From the NCBI RefSeq assembly GCF_003688995.1, contig NZ_PENI01000002.1, forward strand, positions 186,001 through 250,000: a stretch of DNA of 64,000 nt, given 5' to 3'. The position numbers were made by a program, and so were the translations under genes. This stretch comes from Streptomyces shenzhenensis. GTDB taxonomy: Bacteria; Actinomycetota; Actinomycetes; Streptomycetales; Streptomycetaceae. Numbering within the stretch: the stretch's first letter is position 1; every line of letters begins with the position of its first letter. Positions 41,796 to 50,603 of the stretch are shown piece by piece. The notes beneath the pieces are model-generated. The model had not been told where the DNA came from. It saw only the letters and a program-made list of their open reading frames with translations, and made no database searches.

Positions 41796-42842
41796 ATGGC
41801 GCAGCAGGCGTACGTGACGGAGACGGACGACGGCGGCTCGGGTCCCGAGCAGCGGGGCTCCTGGTTCCGGCGTCTGTTGCTCCGCCTGCGCCACGGCTGG
41901 CGTGACCGGGGCATCTGGCGCCGCGGCATCGTCCTCGCCGCGCTCGCCCTGCTCCTCGCCCTGGTGATGCTGCTGCACTCGCACATCCCCAACACCGTGG
42001 GCAACCTCGGCAGCCTCACCGAGACCTTCCTGCCCTGGCTGGGCCTGCTCGTCCCGGTGCTGCTGGTGCTCGGGCTCGTCCGCCGGTCGGCGACCGCGCT
42101 GATCATGCTGGTGCTGCCGTCCGTGGTGTGGCTGAACGTCTTCGGCGGGCTGCTCACCGACCGCACGGTCGGCGGGGGCGATCTGGTGGTCGCCACGCAC
42201 AACGTCAACGCCGACAACCCGGACCCGTCCGGCACCGCCCGCAACGTGGCCGCCTCCGGCGCGGACGTGCTGGCGCTGGAGGAGCTGAAGGCGTCCGCCG
42301 TCCCGGTGTACGAGAAGGCGCTGGCGGCGACGTACAAGTACCACTCGGTCGTCGGCACGGTCGGGCTGTGGAGCAAGTACCCGATGACCGCGGTCCGGTC
42401 CGTCGACATCGAGCTGGGCTGGAAGCGCGCCATGCGTGCCACGGTCGCGGCGCCCGACGGCCGGGTCGCGGTGTACGTCGCCCATCTGCCCTCGGTGCGG
42501 GTGAAGGTGGCGTCCGGATTCACCGCCCGGCAGCGGGACAAGAGCGCCGACGCGCTGGGCGAGGCGATCGCCGACGAGTCGCTGCAGCGGGTCGTGCTGC
42601 TCGGTGACCTGAACGGTACGATGAACGACCGCTCGCTCACCGCCGTCACCTCCCAGATGCGCTCCACGCAGGGCGCGGCGGGCAGCGGGTTCGGGTTCAG
42701 CTGGCCGGCGTCCTTCCCGATGGCGCGGATCGACCAGATCATGGTGAAGGGGGTCGAGCCGGAGAGTTCGTGGACGCTGCCGAGGACGGGCAGCGACCAT
42801 CTTCCGGTGGCGGCCCGTGTGAAGGTCGACATGTCCGCTTAA
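41796..42842 (+). CDS. Membrane-anchored endonuclease/exonuclease/phosphatase (EEP) family protein
   Basis: This 348-residue protein has three hydrophobic segments (about residues 45-125), then an EEP domain outside or inside the membrane. EEP landmarks are THNVNADNPD, VLALEEL, GDLNGTMND, RIDQIMVKG and SDHLPVAARV. These are the metal-binding Asn, Glu, Asp-x-Asn and Asp-His of the DNase I-like fold. It may hydrolyse a phosphodiester or phosphoester in the cell envelope. It is monocistronic. Confidence 0.88.
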   Translation: MAQQAYVTETDDGGSGPEQRGSWFRRLLLRLRHGWRDRGIWRRGIVLAALALLLALVMLLHSHIPNTVGNLGSLTETFLPWLGLLVPVLLVLGLVRRSATALIMLVLPSVVWLNVFGGLLTDRTVGGGDLVVATHNVNADNPDPSGTARNVAASGADVLALEELKASAVPVYEKALAATYKYHSVVGTVGLWSKYPMTAVRSVDIELGWKRAMRATVAAPDGRVAVYVAHLPSVRVKVASGFTARQRDKSADALGEAIADESLQRVVLLGDLNGTMNDRSLTAVTSQMRSTQGAAGSGFGFSWPASFPMARIDQIMVKGVEPESSWTLPRTGSDHLPVAARVKVDMSA

Positions 42843-42930
42843 CCCGCCGGAATACTGAGCCTGCGATGCTTTGTTCCGAAGCTGAACATAAGCTGTCCCG
42901 CTCCCTTCTTCGAAAGGCACAGGCTCCTTC

Positions 42931-44148
42931 ATGCCCCTGGCCCTGCTCGCCCTCGCCGTGGGCGCCTTCGGCATCGGTACGACCGAGTTCGTGATGATGG
43001 GCCTGCTGCCCGACGTCGCGGACGACCTGCACATCTCCCTCCCCACCGCCGGGCATCTGGTCTCCGCGTACGCGCTGGGCGTCGTCATCGGCGCCCCGCT
43101 GCTCGCCGCGGTCACCGCGCGGATGTCCCGCCGTACCGTCCTCATCGGCCTCATGGCCCTGTTCGTGGTGGGCAACGTGCTGTCCGCCCTCGCCCCCGGC
43201 CAGGAGTCCCTGCTGGCCGCCCGGTTCCTCAGCGGCCTGCCGCACGGCGCGTTCTTCGGCGTCGGCGCCGTGGTCGCGACGACCATGGCCGCCCCCGAGC
43301 GCCGGGCCCGCTCGGTCTCGCTGATGTTCCTCGGCCTGACCTTCGCCAATGTCGCGGGCGTCCCGGCGGCGACCCTGGCCGGCCAGCACTTCGGCTGGCG
43401 GGCGACCTTCCTCGGGGTGAGCGTGATCGGCCTGGCGGCCATCGCCTCCCTCGCCCTGCTGATCCCGCCCGACCACACCCACGCCCCCGCGACCGGCCTG
43501 CGCGGCGAACTGGCCGCCCTGCGCTCGGTGCCGGTGTGGCTGGCTCTCGGTACGACCGTGGCGGGCTTCGGCGCGCTGTTCGCCGCGTACAGCTATGTCA
43601 CACCGATGCTCACGGACGCGGCCGGGTTCGCCGAGTCCGGGGTGACGCTGCTGCTTGCGCTGTTCGGTGTGGGCGCGACGGTGGGCAATCTGCTCGGCGG
43701 CCGGCTCGCCGACCACGCGACGCGCGGCACGCTCTTCGGCGGGCTCGCCTCGCTGGTGCTGGTCCTGGCGCTGTTCCCGGTGCTGATGCGGGCGGAGTGG
43801 AGCGCGGCGCTCGCGGTGGCCCTGCTCGGCACGGCCGCGTTCGTCACGGGCTCGCCGCTGCAGCTGATGGTCATGGAGAAGGCGGCGTCGGCACCCTCCC
43901 TGGCGTCCTCGGCCAACCAGGCGGCCTTCAACCTGGCGAACGCCGGGGGAGCGTGGATCGGCGGCCTGGCGCTGGCCGCGGGCTTCGGCGTGACCTCACC
44001 GGCGGTCGCTGGGGCGGCGCTCGCGGTGCTGGGGCTCGGGGTGGCCGGGGTGGCTTATGCGGTGGACCGTCGCCGTGGCCTGCCGGCCGCTCGGGAACAC
44101 CTGGTCGCGTCCCATGTTCCGGATCAGCAGGAGTCGGTGCGGCCGTGA
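42931..44148 (+). CDS. MFS transporter, DHA1/AraJ-like
   Basis: This 405-residue, 12-segment transporter starts MPLALLALAVGAFGIGTTEFVMMGLLP, the hallmark of AraJ/YdhP-type DHA1 exporters. Motif VSAYALGVVIGAPLLAA follows. No regulator gene is adjacent; a GTTC-N7-GAAC palindrome (42873-42887) lies 44 bp upstream. The last third of the gene becomes richer in GGGG and GGT runs. The substrate is unknown. Confidence 0.9.
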   Translation: MPLALLALAVGAFGIGTTEFVMMGLLPDVADDLHISLPTAGHLVSAYALGVVIGAPLLAAVTARMSRRTVLIGLMALFVVGNVLSALAPGQESLLAARFLSGLPHGAFFGVGAVVATTMAAPERRARSVSLMFLGLTFANVAGVPAATLAGQHFGWRATFLGVSVIGLAAIASLALLIPPDHTHAPATGLRGELAALRSVPVWLALGTTVAGFGALFAAYSYVTPMLTDAAGFAESGVTLLLALFGVGATVGNLLGGRLADHATRGTLFGGLASLVLVLALFPVLMRAEWSAALAVALLGTAAFVTGSPLQLMVMEKAASAPSLASSANQAAFNLANAGGAWIGGLALAAGFGVTSPAVAGAALAVLGLGVAGVAYAVDRRRGLPAAREHLVASHVPDQQESVRP

Positions 44149-44276
44149 ATCTGGGCGGGGTGTGTTGTGGCTGGGCGTGTGGTTCCCTGCGGCTGCGCCT
44201 TCGGCGCGGGGGTGGGGGGGGGTGCGTTGTGGCTGAGTGGTTGGGGGTGGCTGCGGGTTCGTTGTGGCTGGGTGCG

Positions 44277-44560
44277 CAGTTCCTCGCGCCCCTGTCGGGG
44301 CGCGTTGGTGGCTGCGGGTTCGTCGTGGCTGAGCGCGCAGTTCCCCGCGCCCCTATCGGGGTGCTGTTGGTGGGTGGCTGCGGGTCCGTTGTGGCTGGGC
44401 GTGCAGTTCCTCGCGCCCCTGTCGGGGCGCGTTGGTGGCTGCGGGTTCGTCGTGGCTGAGCGCGCAGTTCCCCGCGCCCCTATCGGGGTGCGTTGGTGGC
44501 TGCGGGTTTGTTGTGGTTGGGCGCGCAGTTCCTCGCGCCCCTTTCGGGGCGCCGCCTGCC
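44277..44560. repeat. Five hairpin repeats in A/B/A/B/A order
   Basis: Five units with a CAGTT(C)C hairpin core start at 44277, 44338, 44404, 44465 and 44526. Units 1, 3 and 5 read CAGTTCCTCGCGCCCCT; units 2 and 4 read CAGTTCCCCGCGCCCCT. Units 1 and 2 are repeated as units 3 and 4 with a period of 127 bp. Each is followed by TCGGGG and forms a GCGCCCC/GGGGCGC or GGGGTGC stem. A degraded unit occurs near 44181. It lies in the convergent gap between MFS and nadE. Confidence 0.92.
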
Positions 44561-44580
44561 CCGCGTTGGAACCGGCGGAG

Positions 44581-46329
44581 CTATTCTCGCCAGCTGTTGG
44601 TGATGGGGAGGCGGCGGTCCTTGCCGAAGCCCTTGGCTGAGGTCTTTGTGCCCGGTGGGTACTGGCGGCGCTTGTACTCCGCCGTGTCCACCATGCGCAG
44701 CGTCCTGGTGACCAGCTCCGGGTCGAAGCCGACGGCGACGATCGTGTCGGCGCCCTTGTCGTGGTCGACGTACAGGTCGAGGATCGCGTCCAGGACCGGG
44801 TAGTCCGGCAGCGAGTCCGTGTCGACCTGGCCGGGGCGCAGTTCGGCGCTCGGCGGCTTGGTGATGGAGTTCTCCGGGATCGGCGGGGTCTCGCCGCGCT
44901 CGGCCGCCGCCCGGTTGCGCCACTCGGCGAGCCGGAACACCGATGTCTTGTACACGTCCTTGATGGGGCCGTACGCGCCCACCGAGTCGCCGTACAGCGT
45001 CGAGTAGCCGACCGCCAGCTCCGACTTGTTGCCGGGAGCCAGGACGATCTGGCCCTCCTGGTTGGAGATCGCCATCAGCAGCGTGCCGCGCAGCCGTGAC
45101 TGGAGGTTCTCCTCGGCCAGCCCGGTCAGCTCGGTCGACGCCATGTACGCGTCGAACATGGGGGCGATCGGGACGGTCCGGAAGTTGAGGCCGGTGCGCC
45201 GGGCCAGCTCGGCCGCGTCGTCCTTGGAGTGCTCCGAGGAGTACTTCGACGGCATGGACACGCCGTACACATGCTCCGCGCCCACCGCGTCGCAGGCGAT
45301 CGCCGCCACCAGCGCCGAGTCGATCCCGCCGGACAGACCGATCAGCACGGACCGGAAGCCGTTCTTGCGCACATAGGCGCGCAGGCCGGTCACCAGCGCC
45401 TGGTAGACCTCCTCGTCGTCGTCGAGGCGGTCCGCGTAGCCGCCGGTCCGCTCCGGCGGGTACGCGGGCAGCGGGTCCGCGGAGAGGATCACCCGGTCGA
45501 TGCGCAGGCCGTCGTCCACCACTCCGGTGGGCGGCTGCGCGGAGGCCGCGGGCAGGTCCAGGTCCAGCAGCACACAGGTCTCCTCGAACTGCGGCGCCCG
45601 CGCGATCACCTCGCCGTCGGCGTCGACGACGATCGAGTCGCCGTCGAAGACCAGCTCGTCCTGGCCGCCGATCATGGCGAGGTAGGCGGTCGTGCACCCC
45701 GCCTCCTGGGCGCGCTTGCGCACCAGCTCAAGACGGGTGTCGTCCTTGTTGCGCTCGTACGGGGAGGCGTTGACGGACAGCAGCAGGCCCGCGCCCGCCG
45801 AGCGCGCGGCGGGCACCCGGCCGCCGTCCTGCCACAGGTCCTCGCAGATGGCCAGGGCGACATCGACGCCGTGCACCCGCACCACCGGCATGGTGTCGCC
45901 GGGTACGAAGTAGCGGAACTCGTCGAAGACGCCGTAGTTCGGCAGGTGGTGCTTGGCGAAGTTCAGGGCGACCGCGCCGCGGTGCAGCACCGCCGCCGCG
46001 TTCTGCGGGGCACCGGCCGGCTGGCCGTACCTCGGCTGGGCGCTCTCGCTGCGGTCCAGGTAGCCGACGATCACCGGCAGCTCCCCGAGGCCCTCCTCCG
46101 CGAGCCGCGCCGCGAGCGAGCGCAGCGCGGCCCGGGACGCCGTCACGAACGACGATCTGAGGGCCAGGTCCTCGACGGGGTATCCGGTCAGCACCATCTC
46201 GGGGAACGCCACGAGATGCGCTCCCCGCTCGGCGGAGTGCCGGGTCCAGCGGAGGATCGTCTCGGTGTTTCCGGCGAGGTCGCCGACGCGCGAGTCGATC
46301 TGGTTGAGGGCGAGACGAAGTTGAGGCAC
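44581..46329 (-). CDS. nadE: Glutamine-dependent NAD+ synthetase
   Basis: This 582-residue two-domain enzyme makes NAD+ from deamido-NAD+ using glutamine. The N-terminal nitrilase-type amidase domain has Glu44 (FPEMVLTGY), Lys126 (FAKHHLP) and Cys162 (ICEDLW). The C-terminal synthetase domain contains SGGIDS (333-338), the ATP pyrophosphatase P-loop. The GTG at 46329 gives MPQLRLALNQIDSRVG, the normal start. The ends of this gene and the MFS gene are separated by the hairpin repeat array. Confidence 0.95.
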   Translation of the reverse strand: MPQLRLALNQIDSRVGDLAGNTETILRWTRHSAERGAHLVAFPEMVLTGYPVEDLALRSSFVTASRAALRSLAARLAEEGLGELPVIVGYLDRSESAQPRYGQPAGAPQNAAAVLHRGAVALNFAKHHLPNYGVFDEFRYFVPGDTMPVVRVHGVDVALAICEDLWQDGGRVPAARSAGAGLLLSVNASPYERNKDDTRLELVRKRAQEAGCTTAYLAMIGGQDELVFDGDSIVVDADGEVIARAPQFEETCVLLDLDLPAASAQPPTGVVDDGLRIDRVILSADPLPAYPPERTGGYADRLDDDEEVYQALVTGLRAYVRKNGFRSVLIGLSGGIDSALVAAIACDAVGAEHVYGVSMPSKYSSEHSKDDAAELARRTGLNFRTVPIAPMFDAYMASTELTGLAEENLQSRLRGTLLMAISNQEGQIVLAPGNKSELAVGYSTLYGDSVGAYGPIKDVYKTSVFRLAEWRNRAAAERGETPPIPENSITKPPSAELRPGQVDTDSLPDYPVLDAILDLYVDHDKGADTIVAVGFDPELVTRTLRMVDTAEYKRRQYPPGTKTSAKGFGKDRRLPITNSWRE

Positions 46330-46442
46330 CCGCCCAGTGTAATCGTCAGAGCGACGCGATGGGGGTGGCACGGAGTGTGGTGCACCCCACGCCGGTCACG
46401 TCGTCGTAGCCCCGTACGGCCTTGAGCGAGCTGTCCCGGTGA

Positions 46443-47069
46443 TCAGGAACGGGGCGCCGCTCCGCGCTTCTTCAGCATGTCGTCCATCAGCGCGATCTCG
46501 GACTGCTGCGCCTCGACCATGCCCTGCGCGAGCCGCTTCTCCACCCCGACCGTGCACCGGGTGACACACCCCTCGGCCATGTGCACACCGCCCTTGTGGT
46601 GGTCCGTCATCAGCTGGAGGTAGAAGACCTCCGCCTGCTCGCCCGACAGCGTGCCCAGCTTCGTCAGCTCGGAGTTGGTCGCCATGCCCGGCATCAGCGC
46701 GCCGTCCTTGCCGGCGGGCATGCCGCCCATGCCCATCCAGGTCATCGGCGGCTCGGCCGACACCTTCGGCAGCCCCCACAGATCCAGCCAGCCGATCAGC
46801 ATGCCCCGCTGGTTGGCCTGCGTCTGCGCGATGTCGTAGGCGAGCCGCCTGACCTCCTCGTCCTTCGTGCGGTCGCGCACGATGTACGACATCTCGACGG
46901 CCTGCTGATGGTGGACCGCCATGTCCCGCGCGAACCCGGCGTCCGCGGACTCGGCGCCCGGTACCGCCGTGCCGGAGCCGCCGTCCTCGGCGACCGCGTA
47001 GGTGATCGCGCCGGCCGCGACCAGCGCCGCCGCCGCGGCCCCGGCGACCCAGGCTATGTGCCCCTTCAC
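46443..47069 (-). CDS. DUF305 family membrane-anchored protein
   Basis: This 208-residue protein has a single N-terminal hydrophobic anchor and a four-helix His-rich domain. The motifs MAVHHQQAVEM and MTDHHKGGVHMAE, plus a Met-rich loop (MTWMGMGGMPAG), match DUF305 proteins, which are often near copper or redox genes and may bind metals. It is followed upstream by a DUF3105 gene with only 10 bp between them, and the two probably work together outside the membrane. Confidence 0.88.
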   Translation of the reverse strand: MKGHIAWVAGAAAAALVAAGAITYAVAEDGGSGTAVPGAESADAGFARDMAVHHQQAVEMSYIVRDRTKDEEVRRLAYDIAQTQANQRGMLIGWLDLWGLPKVSAEPPMTWMGMGGMPAGKDGALMPGMATNSELTKLGTLSGEQAEVFYLQLMTDHHKGGVHMAEGCVTRCTVGVEKRLAQGMVEAQQSEIALMDDMLKKRGAAPRS

Positions 47070-47079
47070 CGCGCCGCCC

Positions 47080-47754
47080 TCACTTCATCGTCCCGCCGGT
47101 GCACGAGGCACCCGGCTCGGGCGTCTGCTCGCCCTGTACATACGTCGAGAAGAACGTGGCCACCGCCGGGTCGTCCGCGCTCTTCACGGTCAGCTGGTGG
47201 CCCCACGCCGACAGCATCAGCGGGGCCGCCTGGTCCTCGTACGGGCTCATCAGCGAGTACGGGGTCTGCTTCACCTTGGCCGCGAGCGCGTCCACGTCCG
47301 CCTTCTGCGCAGCGGCGGTGTACGTCACCCAGACCGCGCCGTGCTCCAGCGAGTGCACCGCGTTCTCGTTCTTCACGGCCGAGGTGTAGACATCGCCGTT
47401 GCAGTTGAGCCACACCGGGTTGTGGTTGCCGCCCACGGGCGGCTGCATCGGGTACGTCACGCTCTTCTCCACGTGGTTGCGCGCCAGGTCGCCCTTCCAG
47501 GTGCGCACGCCGTCCGCGCCGGTCGTGAAGCGCCCCGAGTCGCCGGCGTTCTTGGCGTCGTCCGACGCGCTGTTCGTGGAGTCGGACTGTGCGTTCACGA
47601 GGACGACACCGCCGACGACCAGACCGGCGACGACGACCACGCTCGCGGCGACGGTGAGCAGCCGGTTGCGGCGCTCGCGGGCGCGCTCGGCCCGCTGCAT
47701 CTCCGCTATGCGGGCCTTGCGCGCCGCGCTGCTGTTGTTCTTGGCGGAACCCAT
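47080..47754 (-). CDS. DUF3105 family membrane protein
   Basis: This 224-residue protein has a basic cytoplasmic N-terminus (helical, ARKARIAEMQRAERARERR), one membrane segment and an extracytoplasmic DUF3105 domain. The latter contains PPVGGNHNPVW, SLEHGAVWVTY and Cys in LNCNGD and ASCTGG, which could form a disulphide or metal site. The ATG at 47754 has AAGGA nearby. It is co-directional with DUF305, with 10 bp between them. Function is unknown, though pairing with DUF305 is common. Confidence 0.88.
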   Translation of the reverse strand: MGSAKNNSSAARKARIAEMQRAERARERRNRLLTVAASVVVVAGLVVGGVVLVNAQSDSTNSASDDAKNAGDSGRFTTGADGVRTWKGDLARNHVEKSVTYPMQPPVGGNHNPVWLNCNGDVYTSAVKNENAVHSLEHGAVWVTYTAAAQKADVDALAAKVKQTPYSLMSPYEDQAAPLMLSAWGHQLTVKSADDPAVATFFSTYVQGEQTPEPGASCTGGTMK

Positions 47755-48146
47755 GAGGCGTGTCCTTCTGGGGGAAAGGGTCGGGGGCGTGGTACGGAGG
47801 TGGCGCTCGCTGATCGTAATGGGCGGGGGGTGGCGTTTCGTAGGGCGGGCACAGGAATCGGGGGGACGCCAGGGAATCGAAGCGCGCGTACATGCCGCCT
47901 CGGCGACGCGCACCAAAACGGGCGGGAACGATCGGGATCGGCCATTACGGATGGCGGTCCGGACAGGCAAGATGGGCGGCAGAGCAGTACACCAGCCGGA
48001 CCCGGCGCGTTCAGCGCGAGGTCGGCCGGGCGATCAAGGTCCGCAACGCGCATGAAATGGTGTTGTGGTGGGATGCTCAGGTGCCCGACCGCCTCCGGTG
48101 GCACCGGGGAGAGGCGGCCTGACCAGCAAGGATGGGGAAGCGGAAG
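47755..48146. other. Divergent gap before the GlnA2-like gene, with a doubtful 76-codon ORF
   Basis: The 392-bp region separates the DUF3105 gene from the GlnA2-like gene. A plus-strand ORF (47892-48122) would encode 76 very basic residues (MPPRRRAPKRAG and onward) and end 24 bp before the glnA2 start. It has no recognised motif and only a weak ribosome site, so I do not call it. No GlnR-type GTnAC-n6-GAAAC pair was seen. Confidence 0.4.
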
Positions 48147-49508
48147 ATGGACAAGCAGCAGGAGTTCGTGCTCCGGACCTTGGAGGAGCGCGACATCCGG
48201 TTCGTACGCCTGTGGTTCACGGACGTGCTGGGCTTCCTCAAGTCCGTCGCCGTGGCCCCCGCCGAGCTTGAACAGGCGTTCGACGAGGGCATCGGCTTCG
48301 ACGGCTCCGCCATCGAGGGCTTCGCCCGGGTCTACGAGTCCGACATGATCGCCAAGCCGGACCCGTCCACCTTCCAGGTGCTGCCCTGGCGCGCCGAGAC
48401 CCCCGGCACGGCCCGCATGTTCTGCGACATCCTCATGCCGGACGGCTCCCCGTCCTTCGCCGACCCCCGATACGTGCTCAAGCGCGCCCTGGCCCGCACC
48501 TCCGACCTGGGCTTCACCTTCTACACCCACCCGGAGATCGAGTTCTTCCTGCTGAAGGACCGCCCGCTCGACGGCTCCCGGCCCACCCCGGCCGACAACT
48601 CCGGCTACTTCGATCACACCCCGACCAACGTCGGCATGGACTTCCGCCGCCAGGCGATCACCATGCTGGAGTCGATGGGCATCTCGGTCGAGTTCTCCCA
48701 CCACGAGGGCGCCCCGGGCCAGCAGGAGATCGACCTGCGCTACGCCGACGCGCTCTCCACGGCCGACAACATCATGACGTTCCGCCTGGTCATGAAGCAG
48801 GTCGCGCTGGAACAGGGGGTGCAGGCGACGTTCATGCCGAAGCCGTTCAGCGAGCACCCCGGGTCCGGCATGCACACCCACCTCTCCCTCTTCGAGGGCG
48901 ACCGGAACGCGTTCTACGAGTCGGGCGCGGAGTACCAGCTCTCCAAGGTCGGCCGCTCCTTCATCGCCGGGCTGCTCCGGCACGCGGCGGAGATCTCCGC
49001 GGTCACCAACCAGTGGGTCAACTCCTACAAGCGCATCTGGGGCGGCTCCGAGCGCACGGCGGGCGCCGGCGGCGAGGCCCCCTCGTACATCTGCTGGGGC
49101 CACAACAACCGCTCGGCCCTGGTCCGGGTGCCGATGTACAAGCCGGGCAAGACGGGCTCCGCGCGCGTGGAGGTCCGCTCCCTCGACTCGGGCGCGAACC
49201 CGTACCTGGCCTACGCCGTCCTGCTGGCCGCCGGCCTCAAGGGCATCGAGGAGGGCTACGAGCTGCCGCCGGGTGCCGAGGACGACGTCTGGGCCCTCTC
49301 CGACGCCGAGCGCCGCGCCATGGGCATCGAGCCGCTGCCCCAGAACCTCGGCGAGGCCCTGACCCTGATGGAACGCAGCGACCTCGTCGCCGAGACCCTC
49401 GGCGAACACGTCTTCGACTTCTTCCTCCGCAACAAGCGCGCGGAATGGCACGAGTACCGTTCGGAGGTCACGGCGTTCGAGCTGCGCAAGAACTTGCCGG
49501 TGCTGTAG
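48147..49508 (+). CDS. glnA2: Glutamine synthetase family protein, GlnA2-like (probable gamma-glutamylpolyamine synthetase)
   Basis: The 453-residue protein belongs to the type I glutamine synthetase fold. Active-site landmarks are HPEIEFFLL (129-136), GAPGQQEID (188-196), GSGMHTHLS (239-247), NRSALVRVP (321-329) and VEVRSLDSGANPYLA (341-355). At the position of the adenylylated Tyr of classical GlnA (NLYDLPP) this protein reads DDVWALS, with Trp382. This is typical of GlnA2, which in S. coelicolor is reported to glutamylate polyamines rather than ammonia. The ATG at 48147 is preferred; 48132 is possible. Confidence 0.88.
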   Translation: MDKQQEFVLRTLEERDIRFVRLWFTDVLGFLKSVAVAPAELEQAFDEGIGFDGSAIEGFARVYESDMIAKPDPSTFQVLPWRAETPGTARMFCDILMPDGSPSFADPRYVLKRALARTSDLGFTFYTHPEIEFFLLKDRPLDGSRPTPADNSGYFDHTPTNVGMDFRRQAITMLESMGISVEFSHHEGAPGQQEIDLRYADALSTADNIMTFRLVMKQVALEQGVQATFMPKPFSEHPGSGMHTHLSLFEGDRNAFYESGAEYQLSKVGRSFIAGLLRHAAEISAVTNQWVNSYKRIWGGSERTAGAGGEAPSYICWGHNNRSALVRVPMYKPGKTGSARVEVRSLDSGANPYLAYAVLLAAGLKGIEEGYELPPGAEDDVWALSDAERRAMGIEPLPQNLGEALTLMERSDLVAETLGEHVFDFFLRNKRAEWHEYRSEVTAFELRKNLPVL

Positions 49509-49522
49509 GCGCGGGTCAGCGC

Positions 49523-49549
49523 GGGCCGACGGTCACGGACCGTCGGCCC
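49523..49549. terminator. Hairpin terminator between the glnA2-like and quinone oxidoreductase genes
   Basis: GGGCCGACGGT and ACCGTCGGCCC form a perfect 11-bp stem around CACGG, starting 15 bp after the glnA2 stop. It also lies 20 bp beyond the stop of the convergent oxidoreductase, so it may serve both genes. Confidence 0.8.
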
Positions 49550-49568
49550 CACGGCGTCGAGCCCTTCC

Positions 49569-50486
49569 CTACGGGCGTACGCGGATGACTGTCTTCCCGC
49601 TGCGTCGCGTGGTCGGGTCAAGGGCACCAATGGCATCGTCGAAGCTCGCGACGTCACCGATGTTTGTCCGCAGCCGTCCGTCCCGCACCCGCTGCACGAT
49701 CTCACCCAGGTCGACACGATCGGCCTCGACAACGAAGTCCACCGCGAGGCCGTCCGTGGGCCGCGCCTCGGCCGGGCCGACGACGGACACCAGCGTTCCT
49801 CCGGCCTTGACCAGGGCAGCGGACCGCTTCTGAACGTCGCCACCGATGACATCGAAGACCAGATCGACGCTCCCGACGTCTTTCAGCGCGTCGTTCTCGA
49901 GGTCGACGAACTCATGCGCGCCGAAGTCGAGTGCCTTCTCACGGCCGGCGGCGCGTCCGGTGCCGATGACGTGAGCGCCGGCCTCACGTGCGAGCTGGGT
50001 CACCATCGTCCCGACTGCCCCGGCTGCGCCATGGGCGAGGACGGTCCGGCCGGCCTGAAGGCGGCCGTGCCGGAACAGTCCCTGCCACGCGGTCAGACCC
50101 GAGATCGGCAGGGACGCGCCTACCGCGAAGTCGACGTCGCCGGGCAGTGGTGCGAGGTTGCGTGCTTCGATCGCCACGTACTCCGCAAGGGTGCCGTCGC
50201 GGTACCAGTCGGCGAGGCCGAACACCCGCTGCCCGAGCGACAGCCCCGTCGTGCCGTAGCCGAGGGCGGTGACCACTCCGGCCAGCTCGTGGCCGGGGAT
50301 CGACGGTGTCCTGTCACGGCCGGCGCGATCGGTCCAGGTCGATGGCCACTCCATCTCGGTCGGGACGAAGCCCGATGCGTGAATCTGAACGATGACGTCG
50401 TTGATCGCTGCGGGCGGCTCGGGCCGCTCCGTGAGCGTCATCCCGGCCGTTCCCGCGGCCTGGTCGGTCACCACAATGGCTTTCAT
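49569..50486 (-). CDS. NADP-dependent zinc-less quinone/alcohol oxidoreductase
   Basis: This 305-residue medium-chain reductase (QOR-like) has the cofactor motif VLAHGAAGAVGTMVTQLA and the family piece TPSIPGHELAGVVTALG. Cys residues of the zinc-binding alcohol dehydrogenases are missing, so it should be zinc-independent. Such enzymes reduce quinones or enones. GC at third positions is lower than in neighbouring core genes. AGGGACGATCTCG precedes the ATG. It is divergent from the TTA-containing gene at 50604. Confidence 0.9.
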   Translation of the reverse strand: MKAIVVTDQAAGTAGMTLTERPEPPAAINDVIVQIHASGFVPTEMEWPSTWTDRAGRDRTPSIPGHELAGVVTALGYGTTGLSLGQRVFGLADWYRDGTLAEYVAIEARNLAPLPGDVDFAVGASLPISGLTAWQGLFRHGRLQAGRTVLAHGAAGAVGTMVTQLAREAGAHVIGTGRAAGREKALDFGAHEFVDLENDALKDVGSVDLVFDVIGGDVQKRSAALVKAGGTLVSVVGPAEARPTDGLAVDFVVEADRVDLGEIVQRVRDGRLRTNIGDVASFDDAIGALDPTTRRSGKTVIRVRP

Positions 50487-50603
50487 CGAGATCGTCCCTT
50501 CCTCGTCTGAGCGTGTAACACGATCACGAGCGGTGCTTCTCCAACCGCCTCGGGCATCACGCCTGGTGGGCACAGCCATCGGCCACGCAGGAGGCCACCC
50601 GCC

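Noticed and set aside
44149..44580. CRISPR array
   Set aside because: The repeats are hairpin units of 61-66 bp with no unique spacers and no cas genes.
47892..48122. Small basic protein before glnA2
   Set aside because: It has no good ribosome site and no recognised motif, so it is left as a doubtful ORF in the gap entry.
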